Assembly: GCA_022432975.1 (NCBI GenBank) | Contig: CM039515.1 | Coordinates: 21,408,923 to 21,472,922, forward strand | Length of the DNA stretch: 64,000 bases | Direction of reading: 5' to 3' | DNA from: Begonia masoniana | Lineage: Eukaryota; Streptophyta; Magnoliopsida; Cucurbitales; Begoniaceae | Made by a program: the position numbers and the translations under genes | The notes under the pieces: generated by a model | The model's input: the letters and a program-made list of their open reading frames with translations, nothing else | Databases searched by the model: none | What the model was told of the DNA's origin: nothing | Shown: positions 23,051 to 35,004 of the stretch, piece by piece | Layout of the letters: each line of letters opens with the position of its first letter | Numbering within the stretch: position 1 is the first letter of the stretch

Positions 23051-25040
23051 TGTAACGCTCCGAGTTTTCTGAACCCGGTTCGCTACTCATAACCCGAATA
23101 TAACTAAGAAACTTTGAACCAAATCTAAAATTTTGCTCGAAAGTCAGAATTTGATGTTTTTTTTTTTCTAAAACCTCGAAATATCTAAAAAGAACTAGCA
23201 GCGGAAATCATTTAAGCAAAAATAGTGTTAAACAAAACTATATAAAGAATGTTGAATAATCGGTTGAAATATTAAGAAACAATCAGCCAAGGGAAATAAG
23301 GGTTTAAATCGTGAAATACTTGAAAGGTTACAGAAGTCAAACATATCTACCGCCGAGCAATAGTCAACGGAAGAGGCTGAAACGGGAACCAGAAGGCAAA
23401 GCGACAAAACTTTGGCTACATCATCCGGTCACAAAACGACAAAACACTTCCTACATCCACCGGTGACGTCAGCCGGATGATTCATTTATCCGATCGACTA
23501 TATCATACATCCACCGGTGACGTCAGCCGGATGATTCATTCATCCGATCGAATTTCACTGAGGACATCTTCCGATAGAGGACAGATTAACAACTCAGCAT
23601 CTGCCGATAGACTTCATCTACCGATAGAGAACAGAACAACAACTCTAACTACGGAAAGGAATTTACTCACTTTACTGAAACCATTTAGAAACAATTCAAA
23701 TTATTGTATTACTCAAATCCAGTAAGAACCAACATTTAAACTCCACAGAATACTACTATCAGGAAAATCTCAAAACGTATTCAAAATATTAAAAACCACT
23801 ACTGTCATGAAAACTCAACATACTTAAACTGAAACGTTGTCAACTAAACCTTAACACCAACGGATATCAGTTAAACCGCCTCATCAATTAACCAGGCCGA
23901 AACATGAATGCACTTCTCCAACCATGTCTAATCATCTGTGCACTCAGGAAAATCACCTGCAGTATCCTCAACACCTACATCACAAAACTCATCTATTAGC
24001 CTAATGCTAAGTAAGTAAAGCAGTAAGAAAATGAAATGCTGAAATGCTGAATCATAAATTCCTAGACATGCAAGTTTCTACTTTCTCATCTGAGTTGCAT
24101 TTGCATTCGTTTCTGTTCAGATCCCCCTGTGAAATTGGGAGTTGGATCACTTCTCCCAAAGTACAAGTATCCACTGACTCATTAAGGGTTGGATTAATTC
24201 CCTTAACAGTAAATATGATGCAAATAACTGTTCAGATCCCCTTGTGAAATTGGGAATTGGATCAATTTTCTCAAAGTATAAGCATCCACTATCTCATTAA
24301 GGGGCGGATTATTTCCCTTAACAGTGTATCTGTTCACATAGCTCTTTCAATATGTTCATTCCTTACCATGCCAACATGCATTCAAATTCATTTTCGTATA
24401 TTTTTTTAAAAACATGATGCTTAATACACAGACACTTTCAAATAAACATAATCCTAGTGTTTTGTGATGTAGGCCCGAAGGCACAAGCAAACTTTACTTA
24501 CCTGGTCTCCTGGAAGTCGCTCGGTTCCAACTACTCTCGAAGCCCTGTTCACCTAATGTCATAAACAAAATACCATTCAGATCTTCACTAATCCTCATCC
24601 TACACCATTCACAAACCTAAGGAGCTAGTTTAGAAGTTCGAATCATCGCACACTCCTGATTCAACACTAACCCGAACTCAACTTACTCACAGCATTCTAA
24701 AAATACACACATTGCACTCTATTTGCTATCTAGCCACTAAATCTCGAGAAAACGAAGGGAAAACTTACCTAGTTTGAGGAAATGGAGATCAGAGGGGGAA
24801 AATCGCCTGGAGCTCTGTTGAGCTTGAGCTGAATACCGAGAAGAAAAAATGAAGGAACAGTGGCGGCTAAACCTCATTAAACCCTTCATTAAATACGTTA
24901 TCCACAATAAATTTCAATTTACCATTTTGTCCTTACTCATTCATCTATTAACCTAATCACTAATTTACCCAAAATTCAATTTTACAACATTCTCTATAAT
25001 TGGAAAAAGGTAAATCGGTTAAAAGAAACCGGGTGTTACA
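23051..25040 (-). repeat. 3' LTR of the gypsy element (1990 bp)
   Basis: TGTAACGCTCC...GGGTGTTACA. It contains two copies of a 54-bp unit with TGACGTCA (about 23449-23556), where the partner LTR has three. It lacks the poly(A)-type array of the partner and reads simply CGAAGGGAAAACTTACC at that site (about 24755). Confidence 0.9.
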
Positions 25041-25053
25041 ATCTACCCTCCTT
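25041..25053 (-). other. Polypurine tract of the gypsy element
   Basis: The minus strand reads AAGGAGGGTAGAT directly before the 3' LTR, the expected primer for second-strand synthesis. Confidence 0.75.
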
Positions 25054-27475
25054 AAAAGAATTTTGTCCTCAAAATTCAGTACCTAAATAATTCTGGATGT
25101 TGGTCCCTCATGTCTTGCTGGCGCTCCCAGGTTGTCTCCTCTATGTTCTGGTTGTGCCATAAGACTTTCACTAGAGGAACCTCTTTGTTGCGCAATACTT
25201 TAACTGCATAGTCTAAGATCTTTACTGATTTCTTCTCATAGGTAAGAGTAGGATGAATTTCGATGTTCTGCTGTTCCACAATCTGATATGGATCCCTTAT
25301 GCATTTCTTCAACATAGAAACATGGAACACACAATGTACTCCCTCCATAGAAGCCGGTAACTGCAACTGATAGGCTGCTCTCCCAACTCTTTTCAGAATA
25401 GTGAACGGTCCAATAAATCTGGGGTTCAACTTGCCTCTCTTCCCAAATCTGACAACTCCTTTGAATGGTGACACCTTGAGAAAAACTTCATCACCTACCT
25501 CAAATTCCAATTCTCTACGCCTGCAATCTGCATAGCTTTTCTGTCGGCTCTGAGCTGCCAAAATTCTTTGTCGGAGAGGGCAACCTTCTCAACAGTTTGT
25601 TTCACAATGTCAGGGCCAAGCAACTGTGTTTCACCAACTTCATCCCAGTACAAAGGTGATCTGCATTTTCGTCCATACAATGCCTCATAAGGTGCCATTC
25701 CTATTGTTGCCTGAAAACTGTTATTGTAAGAGAATTCTACTAAGGGTAGGTATTTACTCCAAGAACCTTGAAAATCCAATGTGCATGCATGAAGCATATC
25801 CTCTAATGTTTGAATGGTTCTCTCGGACTGTCCATCTGTTTGAGGGTGAAAAGCTGTGCTAAAACTAAGCTGCGTACCCATAGCCTCGTGCAAACTCTTC
25901 CAAAACTTAGATGTAAATCTAGAGTCTCGGTCTGAAACTATAGAACTTGGAACTCCATGTAGTCTAACAACTTCGTGCACATACAACTCAGCAAGCTGAT
26001 CCATCGAGTAAGTCACCTTTATCGGTAGGAAGTGAGCTGATTTGGTTAGGCGGTCAACTATCACCCAAATTGCATCATGTCCTTTTGCTGTTCTAGGCAG
26101 TCCTACAACAAAGTCCATCGTTATTTGTTCCCATTTCCACTCAGGAATTGGTAAAGGTTGCAATGTTCCAGAGGGTCTTTGATGCTCAGCTTTAACCTGT
26201 TGACAAACAAGGCATGATTCCACATGTTCTGCCACACTTCGTTTCATACCTGGCCACCAATAATGCTGTCTAAGATCCTTGTACATCTTTGTACTCCCAG
26301 GGTGAACAGAGAACCTGGAAGAGTGTGCTTCAAAAAGGATCTCATCACGGAGTTCCTTAATGGCAGGAACAAACCACCTATTTCTAAACTTAAGGATTTC
26401 ATCGGCAGAATGGTTAAAATCTGATTTGTCCGTAGAATTCATGCTTAACTTGTACTTGTTATACTCTTCATCATTTGTCTGAGCTTCCTTTATTTTCTCA
26501 AGAATGGTGGGCTTTAAGGTTATGGCTGAGAGTATAGCTGATACACTAGAAACTACTTCTAGATGAAACCTCTGGAATTCTGTCTCTAAGGCTAATGACA
26601 TATCAAAAATCATAGATGGGGTTGATGTTGTTACTCTACTCAAAGCATCTGCCACAACATTTGCTTTGTCGGGATGGTATTTTATCTCAAAATCATAATC
26701 CTTGACAAATTCCAACCATCGACGCTGCCTCATGTTTAGTTCCTTCTGTGTGAAAATATACTTCAGACTCTTATGATCCAAAAATATCTCACAAGATTGT
26801 CCATACAAGTAATACCTCAAGATCTTAAGTGCAAATACCACTGCAGCTAATTCTAAGTCATGTGTAGGGTAGTTCTTTGTAATACCCGGTCCTGTTAAAC
26901 CGTTTCTCTATTCTTTTTTTAAAACTAATGACAATATTAAATGTAGGGTTAGTGGATGACTAGGCAAGGGTATAAGGGTAATTAGAAATCTAAAGGTGGA
27001 TAACGTATTTAAGGAAACTATTATTGAAGTAGCCGCCACTGTTTTATTCCATTTCCTCCCCATTCTCAGCTCCTCAGCCTAGCAGAGCACGATAGGAGAC
27101 CCCCTTCGACTTTCTCCAGCGACTTCTTCCGAACTTGGTGAGTTTTGCCTCTATTTCTAGCTACATTGTATCTATTGTTGGTGGGAGAGATGATACTGAG
27201 GTTTGGGAAAATACGGTAAGTGAGAGTTAGTTCGGTTTAAGTCAAAATCGAGAATGCTCAATGACCAGAGTTTCCTTTAGATTTATAGTGGTTTAGAATG
27301 AAGATTAGAGGAAATTTAATATATGCTCTGTCTACGGTTTTAGGTTGAACAATACCCGAAGTGGTTAGCTACCCAGACAATTCCAGGAGATCCAGGTAAG
27401 TAATGTTTGTTTGTGCCTTCGGGCCTACATCACAAAACGCTAGGTTTGTATTTACTTGGATGTGTTTGTATGTCC

Positions 27476-27974
27476 AAAATAAAAAAAAAAAAATAAAAAA
27501 AAAAAAAGAAAAAAAAAAAAAATAAAAAAAAAAAAAATAAAAAAAAAAAAATAAAAAAAAAAAAAGAAAAAAAAAAAAACAAAAAAAAAAAAATAAAAAA
27601 AAAAAAATAAAAAAAAAAAAACAAAAAAAAAAAAAGAAAAAAAAAAAAATAAAAAAAAAAAAAGAAAAAAAAAAAAACAAAAAAAAAAAAATAAAAAAAA
27701 AAAAACAAAAAAAAAAAAAGAAAAAAAAAAAAAGAAAAAAAAAAAAAGAAAAAAAAAAAAAGAAAAAAAAAAAAAATAAAAAAAAAAAAATAAAAAAAAA
27801 AAAAGAAAAAAAAAAAAATAAAAAAAAAAAAAGAAAAAAAAAAAAAGAAAAAAAAAAAAAGAAAAAAAAAAAAAATAAAAAAAAAAAAATAAAAAAAAAA
27901 AAACAAAAAAAAAAAAAAGAAAAAAAAAAAAAGAAAAAAAAAAAAACAAAAAAAAAAAAAGAAAAAAAAAAAAA
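27476..27974. repeat. Poly(A)-based array with T, G or C interruptions
   Basis: About 500 bp of A runs of 11-16, each ended by a single T, G or C, with a rough 14-bp period. It replaces a short natural A-rich spot of the LTR (related copies read TTTTTAAAAAAATATACG here). Poly-Phe and poly-Lys frames across it are artefacts. Confidence 0.95.
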
Positions 27975-28797
27975 GATGTATACGAAAATGAATTGAATAC
28001 ATATTGGTATGGAGAGGATTGAATGTGATGAAACAACAAGGTGAAACAGATTTACTGTTAAGGGAATTAATCCGCCCCTTAATGAGACAGTGGATATATA
28101 TACTTTGGAAGAGCTGATCCAACTTCCAATTTCACAGGGGGATCTGAACATGTGAATCAGATTTACTATTAAGGGAATTAATCCGCCCCTTAATGAGTCA
28201 GTGGATATATATACTTTGGGAGAGTTGATCCAACTCCCAATTTCACAGGGGGATCTGTATCAGAAACGATGAATGAACAACTGAGATGAGAAAGTAGAAA
28301 CTGCATGTTTAGGAGTTTATGTTTCAGTAATTCATATCATTTCTGCATTACTTACTTAGCATTAGGCTAATAGATGAGTTTTGTGATGTAGGTGAAGAAG
28401 TGACAGCAGTGTGTTTACTGAGTTCACTGAGGACTAGTCGGGTTGGAGGAGTACACTTATTCAATGTTCTGGCAGCTGACGGGGCGGTTTAACTGATGTC
28501 TGTCAGTGTGGAGGACTAGTAGTCAAGGATTCAGTCTGAGTATGTTGAGTTCTCATGACAGTAGGAATTTTAGCATTTTGAATACGTTTTGAAATTTACT
28601 GATTTTAGCAGTCTGTTGAGTTTTTAAATGTTGGTTTTTATCGGATTTGATTAATGCTATGGCTTGAGTCGTTCCTGAATGGTCTTTGGGAAGTAAGTAA
28701 ATTCTTTTCTGTGGATAGTGTTGTGTTTCTTTTCTACCGGATGATGTCGAGTGTTTTGTTTGTCGGATGATATAGGTGTTTTGTTTGTCGTCTAGTG

Positions 28798-29045
28798 CCC
28801 GGATGAGAGGGATCATCCGGCTGACGTCACCGGTAGATGTAGGGTAAAGTCGATCGGATGAGAGAGATCATCCAGCTGACGTCACCGGTAGATGAAGGAT
28901 ATATTTTGTCGCTTAGTGACCGGATGACAAATTTTATGTTTTGTCGTTTAGTGACCGGATGACAAATTTTATGTTTTGTCGTTTAGTGACCGGATGACAA
29001 ATTTTATGTTTTGTCGTTTAGTGACCGGATGACAAATCTTGTGCT
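28798..29045. repeat. Tandem units in the solo LTR (TGACGTCA and TTTGTCGTTTAGTGAC)
   Basis: Two copies of a unit with GCTGACGTCACCGGTAGATG are followed by about four copies of a 35-bp unit (TTTTGTCGTTTAGTGACCGG then ATGACAAATTTTATG). Confidence 0.85.
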
Positions 29046-32000
29046 TTGTCGTTTAGTCACCGGTGGATGTCTTCGAGTAGCCTTTCCCTTTTGTTGACTT
29101 TGTTCGGCGGTCGATGAAATTGACTTTTGAAATCTTTAAATTATTTTACGAGTTAAACTTTTGCTTCTCAACTGATTGATTCTTAATATTGTCAGCGATT
29201 ATTTTAACATGGCTTTGTTTAATTTTACTTTTGTTTAAACGATTTCCGCTGCAAGTTTTCATGTTTTGTCAAATTTCAAATTCTGAAATTTTCAACGAAG
29301 TTTTAAATTTGGCCCAAGTGTTTCTTAGTAATATTCGGGGTTTTGAGTAACAAACCGGGTTCAGGGAATCGGGGTGTTACATTCTTCTCATGTGTTTTCA
29401 ATTGTCTAGAGGCATAAGCTATAACTTTTCCATTCTGCATTAACACACAACCAAGACCAATTTTGGAAGCATCACAATAAATACTAAATTTACCATCTTC
29501 AACTGGAAGGGTTAAAATTGGGGCATTGGTCAGTTTCTATTTCAAGGTCTGGAAACTATGTTCACATTCATCAGTCCACATATACTTCACATTTTTCCTT
29601 GTTAACTTAGTAAGAGGTGTAGCAATCTTCGAAAATCCTTCAATGAACTTTCTATAATACCCAGCAAGTCCAAGAAAACTCCTGATATCTGTAGCATTCC
29701 TTGGTTGGGGCCATTCCTTAACTGCCTGAACCTTAGCTGGATCAACAGATATCCCATCCCCAGAGATAACATGTCCTAAAAAGTGAAATTGATCAAACCA
29801 AAATTCACACTTAGAAAACTTGGCGTAAAGTTAGTGCTGTTTTAACACTTCCAACACCAAGGTCAGGTGCCTAGCGTGCTCATCTTTAGTATGGGAATAG
29901 ATCAGAATATCATTATTGAACACTATGACAAATTTATCTAGGTATTCATGAAACACCCTATTCATAAGATCCATAAAGGCAGCTGGCGCATTTGTCAATC
30001 CAAAGGACATAACCAAAAACTCATAATGTCCATACCTTGTGCGAAAGGCAGTCTTTGGGATATCTTCAGATTTAACCTTCAACTGATAATAACCGGACCT
30101 AAGGTCAATATTAGAGAAAACTCTTGCACCATTAAGTTGGTCAAATAAATTGTCAATTCTCGGCAATGGATACTTATTCTTGACAGTTAACTTATTCAAT
30201 TCCCTATAATCAACGCACATACGCATTGATCCATCTTTCTTTTTGACAAAAAGGATAGGCGTACCCCACGGTGAGAAGCTTGGGCGTATGAACCCTTTCT
30301 CCAATAGATCCTTCAACTGCTTCTTTAATTCCTTAAGTTCGTTTGGAGCTAATCTATATGGGTTTTTAGACACAGGCTCGGCTCCGGGGTAAACATCTAC
30401 AATAAATTCAATTTCCCTGTCTGGCAGTAAACCAGGAAGGTCATCTAAAAATACTTCAGGAAAGTCTTTGACAATCAAGACATTTTGAAGATTTACTTTT
30501 CCTATACGTTGTGTGTCTAAAACACTAGCTAAGAAGCACAAGTACTCTACACATAGGGAAGGTTTAGTGTTAATAGAAGTCATTATAGACATTTCCTTAC
30601 TCTTCTTTGAAGCTTGAAAGGTATGTTTCAATTTACCAGGGGGTTGAAAGCTAACTATTCCAGTTCTACAATCAATTGTGGCGTGGTGTTTAAACACCCA
30701 GTCCATTCTTAGGATTACGTCAAATCCTATAATATCCATAATAATAAGATCAGCAGGTAAACTTACGTTCCCTACTAACACATCACTGTCAAGTATCACT
30801 TGGTTAGAGTGCATACGTTCACCAGAGGGTAATGTAACATTAAACATATGCATGGAAGGAGTAAACTATACATCCAACTTATCAGCATATTCAGAGGCTA
30901 TAAATGAATGCGTTGCACCGGAATCTATTAAAGTAAAAGCAGGCACAGAGTTGATCAATATAGTACCTAACACAACAGCAGGCTGTTCCTCACCCGACTC
31001 CGTCATGGAGAATATTCTTGGTTTAATCATAGCAGGGCCACTTTTAGGAACTGGACAATCCCTGCTAATGTGGTCGACCTTGTTACAATTGTAGCATCTG
31101 GTGATTCTAGGCTTCGAGCATTCCTTGAACGTGTGTCCAACCTCCTCACAGTTGAAACACTTCCCAAAGCCCAGTCTGCATTCCCCCGGGTGGTTCTTCA
31201 AACACTTAGGACACTGGGGAAATTTCCTAACATTCTGTACCTTCCCTCCTGCTCCTTGGCTATTTGGGCCTTCACTTGGCCTCTTCGTTCCTCTTAGTTG
31301 GTGGGGCTGGTTGAACCTTTGTGGGACCTCCTTTGGTCTAGCACACTTCCCTTCAGCTTCTTCCACTTCCAGAGCAGTGGACACAACCTCACTGAATGTC
31401 AAACCTTTAATACCACAGAATTTAACCCTTGGTAGATTTCTGGCTTCAGTCCATGCACAAATTTAAACACTTTATCCTTGTCCTTGTGAGCAAAATGTCC
31501 AGCAAACCTGGACAAGGACTCAAATTGTCTACTGTATTCGGCCACAGACCCTGTCTGGTTCAAGTTTAGAAACTCCAATTTCTTCGCGGTTTGGACTGTG
31601 CTGCTAAAATATTTCTCATAGAAAATGTCCTTGAATTGTGACCAAGACATCGCCAAAACATCAGTGGTGGTCTCTATTGTTTCCCACCAGAGTTGAGCTT
31701 CACCAGCCAAGTGAAATGTTGCCAACGTGACCTTGTCTCCTTCTCCAATGTTGGCACACCTAAACATGCTTTCAATCTTCCTAAGCCATCCATCAGCAAT
31801 AACTGGATCAGATGACTGTCCATCAAACGTGGGTGGTCTTAGTCTCTGGAATCTGTCTCCAGAATGTTCATTGCTAGAACCCGAGTTGGCACTTCCTTGC
31901 ACCTCTCGGTTTAGCAGTAATCCTAGTTGGTCAGACTGTTGGCGCACTAAATCAGTTTGCTGACGCACTAAATCTGTCAGCTGCCTAATCACACTAGGCT

Positions 32001-32203
32001 CCTCTTCACTTCTCACATTAGGCATCTCTCTTGGCACTCTAGGTCTCCCTAGGCGTCTGGCCATTGTACTTAATTCCTGTACATGGTTAATTACACTCTT
32101 AAATATCTAATAACTAAGGTTAACACAAACACTTACAGTTGTTGAAGTACTCCCATGTAACGATTGGCACTGATGAGTAATCTTTTGAACGGTTTAACTG
32201 AAT

Positions 32204-32216
32204 GTCTCTGATACCA
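32204..32216 (-). other. Primer-binding site of the gypsy element
   Basis: The minus strand reads TGGTATCAGAGAC, matching the initiator-Met tRNA complement over 11 bases, three bases from the 5' LTR. Confidence 0.85.
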
Positions 32217-32219
32217 TAC

Positions 32220-34005
32220 TGTAACGCTCCGAGTTTTCTGAATCCGGTTCGCTACTCATAACCCGAATATAACTAAGAAACTTTGAACCAAATCTAAAAT
32301 TTCGCTCGAAAGTCAGAATTTGACGTTTTTTTTCTAAAACCTCGAAATATCTAAAAAGAACTAGCAGCGGAAATCATTTAAGCAAAATAGTGTTAAACAA
32401 AACTATATAAAGAATGTTGAATAATCGGTTGAAATATTAAGAAACAATCGGCCAAGGGAAATATGGGTTTAAATCGTGAAATACTTGAAAGGTTACAGAA
32501 GTCAAACATATCTACCGCCGAGCAATAGTCAACGGAACAGGCTGAAACGGGAACCAGAAGGCAAAGCGACAAAACTTTGGCTACATCATCCGGTCACAAA
32601 ATGACAAAACACTTCCTACGTCCACCGGTGACGTCAGCCGGATGATTCATTCATCCGATCGACTATATCATACATCCACCGGTGACGTCAGCCGGATGAT
32701 TCATTCATCCGATCGACTTTATCATACATCCACCGGTGACGTCAGCCGGATGATTCATTCATCCGATCGACTTTCACTGAGGACATCTTCCGATAGAGGA
32801 CAGATTGACAACTCAGCATATGCCGATAGACTTCATCTACCGACAGAGAACAGAACAACAACTCTAACTACGGAAAGGAATTTACTCACTTTACTGAAAC
32901 CATTCAGAAACAATTCAAATTATTGTATTACTCAAATCCAGTAAGAACCAACATTTAAACTCCACAGAATACTACTATCAGGAAAATCTCAAAACGTATT
33001 CAAAATATTAAAAACCACTACTGTCAAGAAAACTCAACATACTTAAACTGAAACGTTGTCAACTAAACCTTCACACCAATGGACATCAGTTAAACCGCCT
33101 CATCAATTTACCAAGCTGAAACATGAATGCACTTCTCCAACCACGTCTAATCATCTGTGCACTCAGGAAAATCACTTGCAGTATCCTCAACACCTACATC
33201 ACAAAACTCATCTATTAGCCTAATGCTAAGTAAGTAAAGCAGTAAGAAAATGAAATGCTGAAATGCTGAATCATAAATTCCTAGACATGCAAGTTTCTAC
33301 TTTCTCATCTCAGTTGCATTTGCATTCGTTTCTGTTCAGATCCCCCTGTGAAATTGGGAGTTGGATCACTTCTCCCAAAGTACAAGTATCCACTAACTCA
33401 TTAAGGGTTGGATTAATTCCCTTAACAGTAAATATGATGCACATAACTGTTCAGATCCCCCTGTGAAATTGGGAATTGGATCAATTTTCCCAAAGTATAA
33501 GCATCCACTGTCTCATTAAGGGGTGAATTATTTCCCTTAACAGTGTATCTGTTCACATAGCTGTTTCAATATGTTCATTCCTTACCATGCCAACATGCAT
33601 TCAAATTTATTTTCGTATATTTTTTTAAAAACATGATGCTTAATACACAGACACTTTCAAATAAACATAATCCTAGTGTTTTGTGATGTAGGCCCGAAGG
33701 CACAAGCAAACTTCACTTACCTGGTCTCCTGGAAGTCGCTCGGTTCCAACTACTCTCGAAGCCCTGTTCACCTAATGTCATAAACAAAATACCATTCAGA
33801 TCTTCACTAATCCTCATCCTACACCATTCACAAACCTAAGGAGCTAGTTTAGAAGTTCGGATCATCGCACACTCCTGATTCAACACTAACCCGAACTCAA
33901 CTTACTCACAACATTCTAAAAATACACACATTGCACTCTATTTGCTATCTAGCCACTAAATCTCGAGCCAACGAAAAAAAAAAAACAAAAAAAAAAAAAA
34001 ACAAA

Positions 34006-34036
<31 letters not shown>

Positions 34037-34176
34037 AAAAAAAAAAACAAAAAAAAAAAAAAACAAAAAAAAAAAAACAAAAAAAAAAAAACAAAAAAAA
34101 AAAAAAACAAAAAAAAAAAAACAAAAAAAAAAAAAAAAAAACAAAAAAAAAAAAAACAAAAAAAAAAAAAAACAAA

Positions 34177-34207
<31 letters not shown>

Positions 34208-34343
34208 AAAAAAAAAAAAAAACAAAAAAAAAAAAAACAAAAAAAAAAAAAAAAACAAAAAAAAAAAAAACAAAAAAAAAAAAACAAAAAAAAAAAAACA
34301 AAAAAAAAAAAAAAAAAACAAAAAAAAAAAAAAAAACAAAAAA

Positions 34344-34374
<31 letters not shown>

Positions 34375-34405
34375 AAAAAAAAAAAAAAAAAAAAAAACAA
34401 AAAAA

Positions 34406-34436
<31 letters not shown>

Positions 34437-34753
34437 AAAAAAAAAAACAAAAAAAAAAAAAACAAAAAAAAAAAAAACTTACCTAGTTGAGGAAATGGAG
34501 ATCGGAGGGGGAAAATCACCTGGAGCTCTGTTGAGCTTGAGCTGAATACCGAGAAGGAAAAATGAAGGAACAGTGGCGGCTAAACCTCATTAAACCCTTC
34601 ATTAAATACGTTATCCACAATAAATTTCAATTTACCATTTTATCCTTACTCATTCACCTATTAACCTAATCACTAATTCACCAAAAATTCAATTTTACAA
34701 CATTTTTTATAATTGGAAAAAGGTAAATCGGTTAATAGAAATCGGGTGTTACA
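32220..34753 (-). repeat. 5' LTR of the gypsy element (2534 bp)
   Basis: It pairs with 23051-25040. It has three 54-bp TGACGTCA units (about 32617-32775) against two in the partner, and an inserted 504-bp (A)nC array at 33974-34477. Confidence 0.9.
33974..34477. repeat. (A)nC array in one LTR only
   Basis: About 504 bp of A runs (11-21) each ended by one C, with no T or G. It sits exactly where the partner LTR has CGAAGGGAAAACTTACC. The flanks match on both sides, so this is expansion or insertion in one LTR after the element arrived, or a sequence-assembly artefact. Confidence 0.95.
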
Positions 34754-35004
34754 TCTGCTCTCCTCCAATGGGCACCTGAAACTCACATCGCTACATGATC
34801 TTCCAAATCAAAGTGCCAAACGGTAGATTATTATTCTTTGTTCGCCCGACCTCAAGCATGTGACCTATAATCAAGTCGAACATCGTGCAACTGTAGAGTT
34901 TCTCCATGATGTAGAGATTCATCCAGTTGACGAGATCTTTGTGCCCATCTCTCGACATGATGGTGTGGCTGATCAGGTTGTGCACCACCCGAGATTTGAC
35001 GTTG
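34754..35004 (-). pseudogene. Transposase_32-type gene, middle piece
   Basis: The minus strand reads VVHNLISHTIMSRDGHKDLV, then MEKLYSCTMFDLIIGHMLEV and NLPFGTLIWKIM. It continues the frame from 43254-43754 after removal of the solo LTR (shared CGTTG) and leads into 22588-23050 after removal of the gypsy element (shared TCTGC). This proves the three pieces were one gene. Confidence 0.8.

Larger units (their letters stand above)
26878..29381 (+). mobile_element. Solo LTR inside the gypsy RNase H gene (2504 bp)
   Basis: It begins TGTAATACCC, ends GGGGTGTTACA, and is flanked by TTCTT on both sides (26873-26877 and 29382-29386), a perfect TSD. Its sequence is the reverse complement of, and related to, the LTRs of the host gypsy element: the end CAAACCGGGTTCAGGGAATC matches the reverse of their GAACCCGGTTCGCTACTC start. 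A family member therefore inserted into its relative and then lost all but one LTR. Confidence 0.92.
25076..32064 (-). pseudogene. Gypsy gag-pol polyprotein, broken (chromovirus type)
   Basis: Gag starts at ATG 32064 (MARRLGRPRVPREMPNVRSE) with the retrotransposon gag core (WWETIE, FYEKYF, EFLNLNQ). After a frameshift near 31400 come zinc knuckles CFNCEEVGHTFKEC and CYNCNKVDHISRDC and the protease motif LIDSGATHSFI (about 30900). A stop lies at about 30860. RT follows ([26 protein letters not shown]). Its catalytic box reads [10 protein letters not shown] near 29910, so one of the two aspartates is Asn. More stops lie near 29831 and 29535. RNase H ([22 protein letters not shown]) resumes after the solo LTR at 26877. 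Integrase has the zinc module, then [12 protein letters not shown] and DGQSERT (D-D-E). A frameshift near 25500-25560 precedes a tail (GDEVFLKVSPFKGV, LVKVLWHNQNIEETTWE) like the Tekay chromodomain end. Confidence 0.92.
23051..34753 (-). mobile_element. Complete Ty3/gypsy chromovirus-like element (Tekay-like)
   Basis: LTRs at 23051-25040 and 32220-34753, a perfect TSD TCTGC (23046-23050 and 34754-34758), a primer site at 32204-32216 and a polypurine tract at 25041-25053 bound an interior with gag, protease, RT, RNase H, integrase and a chromodomain-like tail in that order. RT before integrase is diagnostic of Ty3/gypsy. The LTRs are very similar apart from repeat-number changes, so insertion is fairly recent, yet the genes are broken and a solo LTR sits inside pol. 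The insertion splits the Transposase_32-type gene. Confidence 0.92.

Noticed and set aside
33974..34477. Poly-Lys or poly-Phe proteins over the A-rich arrays
   Set aside because: Low-complexity artefacts of interrupted homopolymers.
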